64,000 bases of DNA from Lotus japonicus. Lineage: Eukaryota; Streptophyta; Magnoliopsida; Fabales; Fabaceae. Positions 61,774-64,000 of the stretch are shown piece after piece (within the stretch, counting starts at the first letter, position 1; each line of letters opens with the position of its first letter). The position numbers and the translations under genes are program-made. The stretch is from NCBI RefSeq assembly GCF_012489685.1, contig NC_080044.1:28934369-28998368 (forward strand), written 5' to 3'. The notes below the pieces were generated by a model, which saw nothing but the letters and a program-made list of their open reading frames with translations, searched no databases and was not told the DNA's origin.

Positions 61774-62459
61774 CTGACAATAAGGGCATACATAGCCCCC
61801 CATACACAGGTAGCACGCGCAAGGGTCAACTCAAAGAATTACATAATAGTACACCCAATAGGTAAAATTTAAGCAATAGCTACATAGGCTTAGATATGAA
61901 TGACAACATTATAAATTGTATATCCTGCCAAATGAAAATAAATAACATTTGCTGGCAATTAACATATCTCAAACAAGATTAACAAGTATCAAATACACTC
62001 GACAACTAAATCAGCATGAATGGTGCATGAGTGCAATGCTAAGGAACAAGATGCAATCCGGAAGGATGGGCACCATCGAGTCAGCCCTAACACCAGCCAC
62101 GGTGGGACCATTTCCGCTCGGGCGTCTCTTATACCAAACAAAATGTAGTCAGATCAGCAGTGAACCCGCAGGTCTGCCATTTTCGTCTGCTACTAAGAAT
62201 CACTGTAGTGTTCTTATAAGGAAATCCGGGTCTTAGGACCATTTTGGAATCCATCGAGGTCCGTCATCCCACCGTGTATTAACCTCAAAATGAGTGCATG
62301 AATGCAAAGTGATAAGCCAAACAACGTCTCCGACCTCACTCGTCACGTCGTCACGTGTTCTAGCTAACTTATTGTCTCTAAAAAGAATACCCTAAGGTAA
62401 ATGTCGATTCTGCGACAAAGACAATTAATTATCAAAAGTAACTCATGATGATTTCTCGA

Positions 62460-62700
62460 ATCATCCGACTCATCTCCATCCGATGGTCAAAAACTGCTCA
62501 GCGAGCAAAAAGTACCAATGTACTTGGAAACTACCCGTTTCCCGGCTTATCTTTTAGATAGCCAAACAACAAAACTGCTCATCGAGCAAAAGAGCATCAA
62601 CGTACTCAGAAACTTATCAATTTCCCAGCTTATCCTTTAGATAGCCAAACAACAAAATTGCTCATCGAGCAAAAGAGTATCAACATACTCGGAAACTTAT
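62460..62700 (-). repeat. ~83-bp repeat units, about three
   Basis: Each unit has TGCTCATCGAGCA (hairpin), an AGTATCAACATACTCGGAAAC-like block and CTTATCYTTTAGATAGCCAA. Same unit as at 5885-6100. Confidence 0.75.
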
Positions 62701-64000
62701 TAGTTCCCCAAAACTTGGACTCGGCGACACTTCTCATTTTCCAAAACTAATATTCAAGTCCTAAGCTCTTATTTGAGATTGTGATCATTATTTAAAGGTT
62801 CAGAGGTTGTTTAGCGTCTTATGAGTTTTCCTTGTAAAAACAGTTTCCATTTAGTTTTATCTCTAACCTTATGAGTTTAAAAGATCCCGTAATCCCAAGT
62901 AATTCCCAGAGAAGGTCTCGATCCATTAAAACAATAACAAGGGCCCGAACCTCTGTTCGTCCCGTCAAACTTTCCCAAAATCTCATGATGAGTTCTGGCA
63001 TAATTGCCCGTTTATCCTCTCTGACGTACAACAGATATATGTGTGATTTCATAATCAAATTAACACAATTCAACAGTCATGGCACATATATCAACACATC
63101 ATAGAATAACCATTTAGCACATAGCATGTGAATCAATAACAACACATCCTAGATTAACCATTCAGCACATAGCATGTGAATCAATCTCAAAAACAATTCA
63201 AACAATAAATGATTATCAATTGTCAGCCGTAGCCTTAGAAAACATTTTTCCCAGTCAAACACAATCAAGTGCATAAACAGTAAATCAAGTCGAATTCGTC
63301 GACACCTAAATCATTATCTAGTATTCAGTGAGAAGCCCTCACCTGTAGGTCCTCTAGGGTGTTCCTCAAAGCTTCCTTCACAACCTTCCTCCTCGACTCC
63401 ACAAAGTTCCTCAAATGAACCTTAGAGTAAAATCACAGAATTCAATCACAATGAGTCAGAAACTCAGGAAACAATAAGTACTAGGGTTACACGAAGCATT
63501 ATAAACTCCGAAGTACGATAATCTAACGCGTTAAGACAAGTTTTCGAAAAACAAAATTTTCCTCCCCCTAAGGAGGAGCTCTCGGCCACACATCATAATT
63601 GTGTGCGCCGTTTTTCTTCGATCAAACCTGGTTCCTAGGTTATCATTAGTCGTAACTAAGACGAATCAAAGCTCGGAAAAATTTTCGGATCGAAAACTGT
63701 CGCAGGGGTATTTTGGTCAATATTTTTAGCTCAGAATTTCAAAATTGGAATTTCGAAAAACAAATTGGATGGGGACGTTACCAACGACGTTTATGACAAC
63801 TAATCCTACTAGCGCTAAGCTAAGTCGTGAGTTTTCAGCTTAAAGGATGAAACTTTGGCTAGAAATGGGTTTTTCAAGCAGAATTGGAATTCGGCGGCAT
63901 TTCGGCGACATTCGGCAAAATGTAATCCGCTAGAAGTACTCTTGGGTACGTAGGGAATATGTTTAGACACTAAAATCAAGTTATTTGGACAGTTTTACAA

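Larger units (their letters stand above)
59820..64000 (-). mobile_element. Tekay-family LTR, runs out of the window
   Basis: Begins TGTAACACCCCGATT at 59820 (LTR 3' end, minus orientation). By alignment of 63481-64000 with 24741-25260, about 0.9 kb of LTR remains beyond the window. Whether it is a solo LTR or a full element cannot be told. Left flank TTTGC (59815-59819) should recur at the far end. Contains a degenerate LTR ORF, two groups of tandem repeats and the conserved donor CTACAG/GTGAGG at 63343 (minus). Confidence 0.9.

Overview
The window is plant nuclear DNA made almost entirely of nested LTR retrotransposons. It holds no bacterial genes, rRNA, tRNA or CRISPR array. Plant origin rests on tRNA-Met primer sites (TGGTATCAGAGC), Sirevirus-type Ty1/copia elements with multiple GGGGGAG polypurine tracts, chromovirus (Tekay/Del-like) Ty3/gypsy elements with ~4-kb LTRs, and a Tat-like Ty3/gypsy element. 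The Sirevirus proteins resemble ones I recall from papilionoid legumes, so a legume is my best guess, not a proof.

Left half (1-32891). The oldest layer is a minus-strand Tat-like element: LTR 32569-32891, primer site, gag and protease 32340-30275, a scrap of pol at 26183-26239, and a 3' non-coding region with antisense accessory ORFs at 1577-4359. It was hit by Sirevirus S0 (3' LTR ends at 1576), by a Tekay element (4360-26182, 5-bp duplication CCCCA, internally deleted and apparently inverted) and by a Tekay solo LTR (26240-30274, duplication CTTGG). The Tekay gag-protease gene was then split by Sirevirus S1 (8941-24551, duplication CCCAA), whose pol gene was split by another solo LTR (14436-17992, duplication ATAAA).

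Middle (32892-33652). This is the only stretch without a recognisable repeat. It carries two exon-like pieces on the minus strand that may belong to an RPA-like OB-fold host gene.

Right half (33653-64000). A decayed minus-strand Sirevirus, S4, carries three insertions: the very young and apparently intact Sirevirus S2 (34921-46398, duplication ATCTC), a Tekay solo LTR (46884-50922, duplication AGCAA), and a further Tekay LTR (59820 to beyond the window).

Four observations look most worth following. (1) A 129-130 aa coiled-coil ORF lies antisense between pol/env-like and the 3' LTR in three Sireviruses AND in the Tat element. Each copy has its own TATA box and poly(A) signal, and the codon changes are mostly synonymous. 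(2) A 643-nt GT-AG segment between gag and pol is present in S1 and S4 and precisely absent from S2, where gag and pol are fused. This looks like retrotransposition of a spliced RNA, with the intron also being coding (an exitron). (3) The Tekay LTR itself encodes a ~159 aa protein under apparent purifying selection, ending in a SUMO-interacting-like motif. (4) A conserved donor in that LTR and acceptors placed at the LTR-ORF ATG and just before the gag ATG suggest alternative leader splicing.
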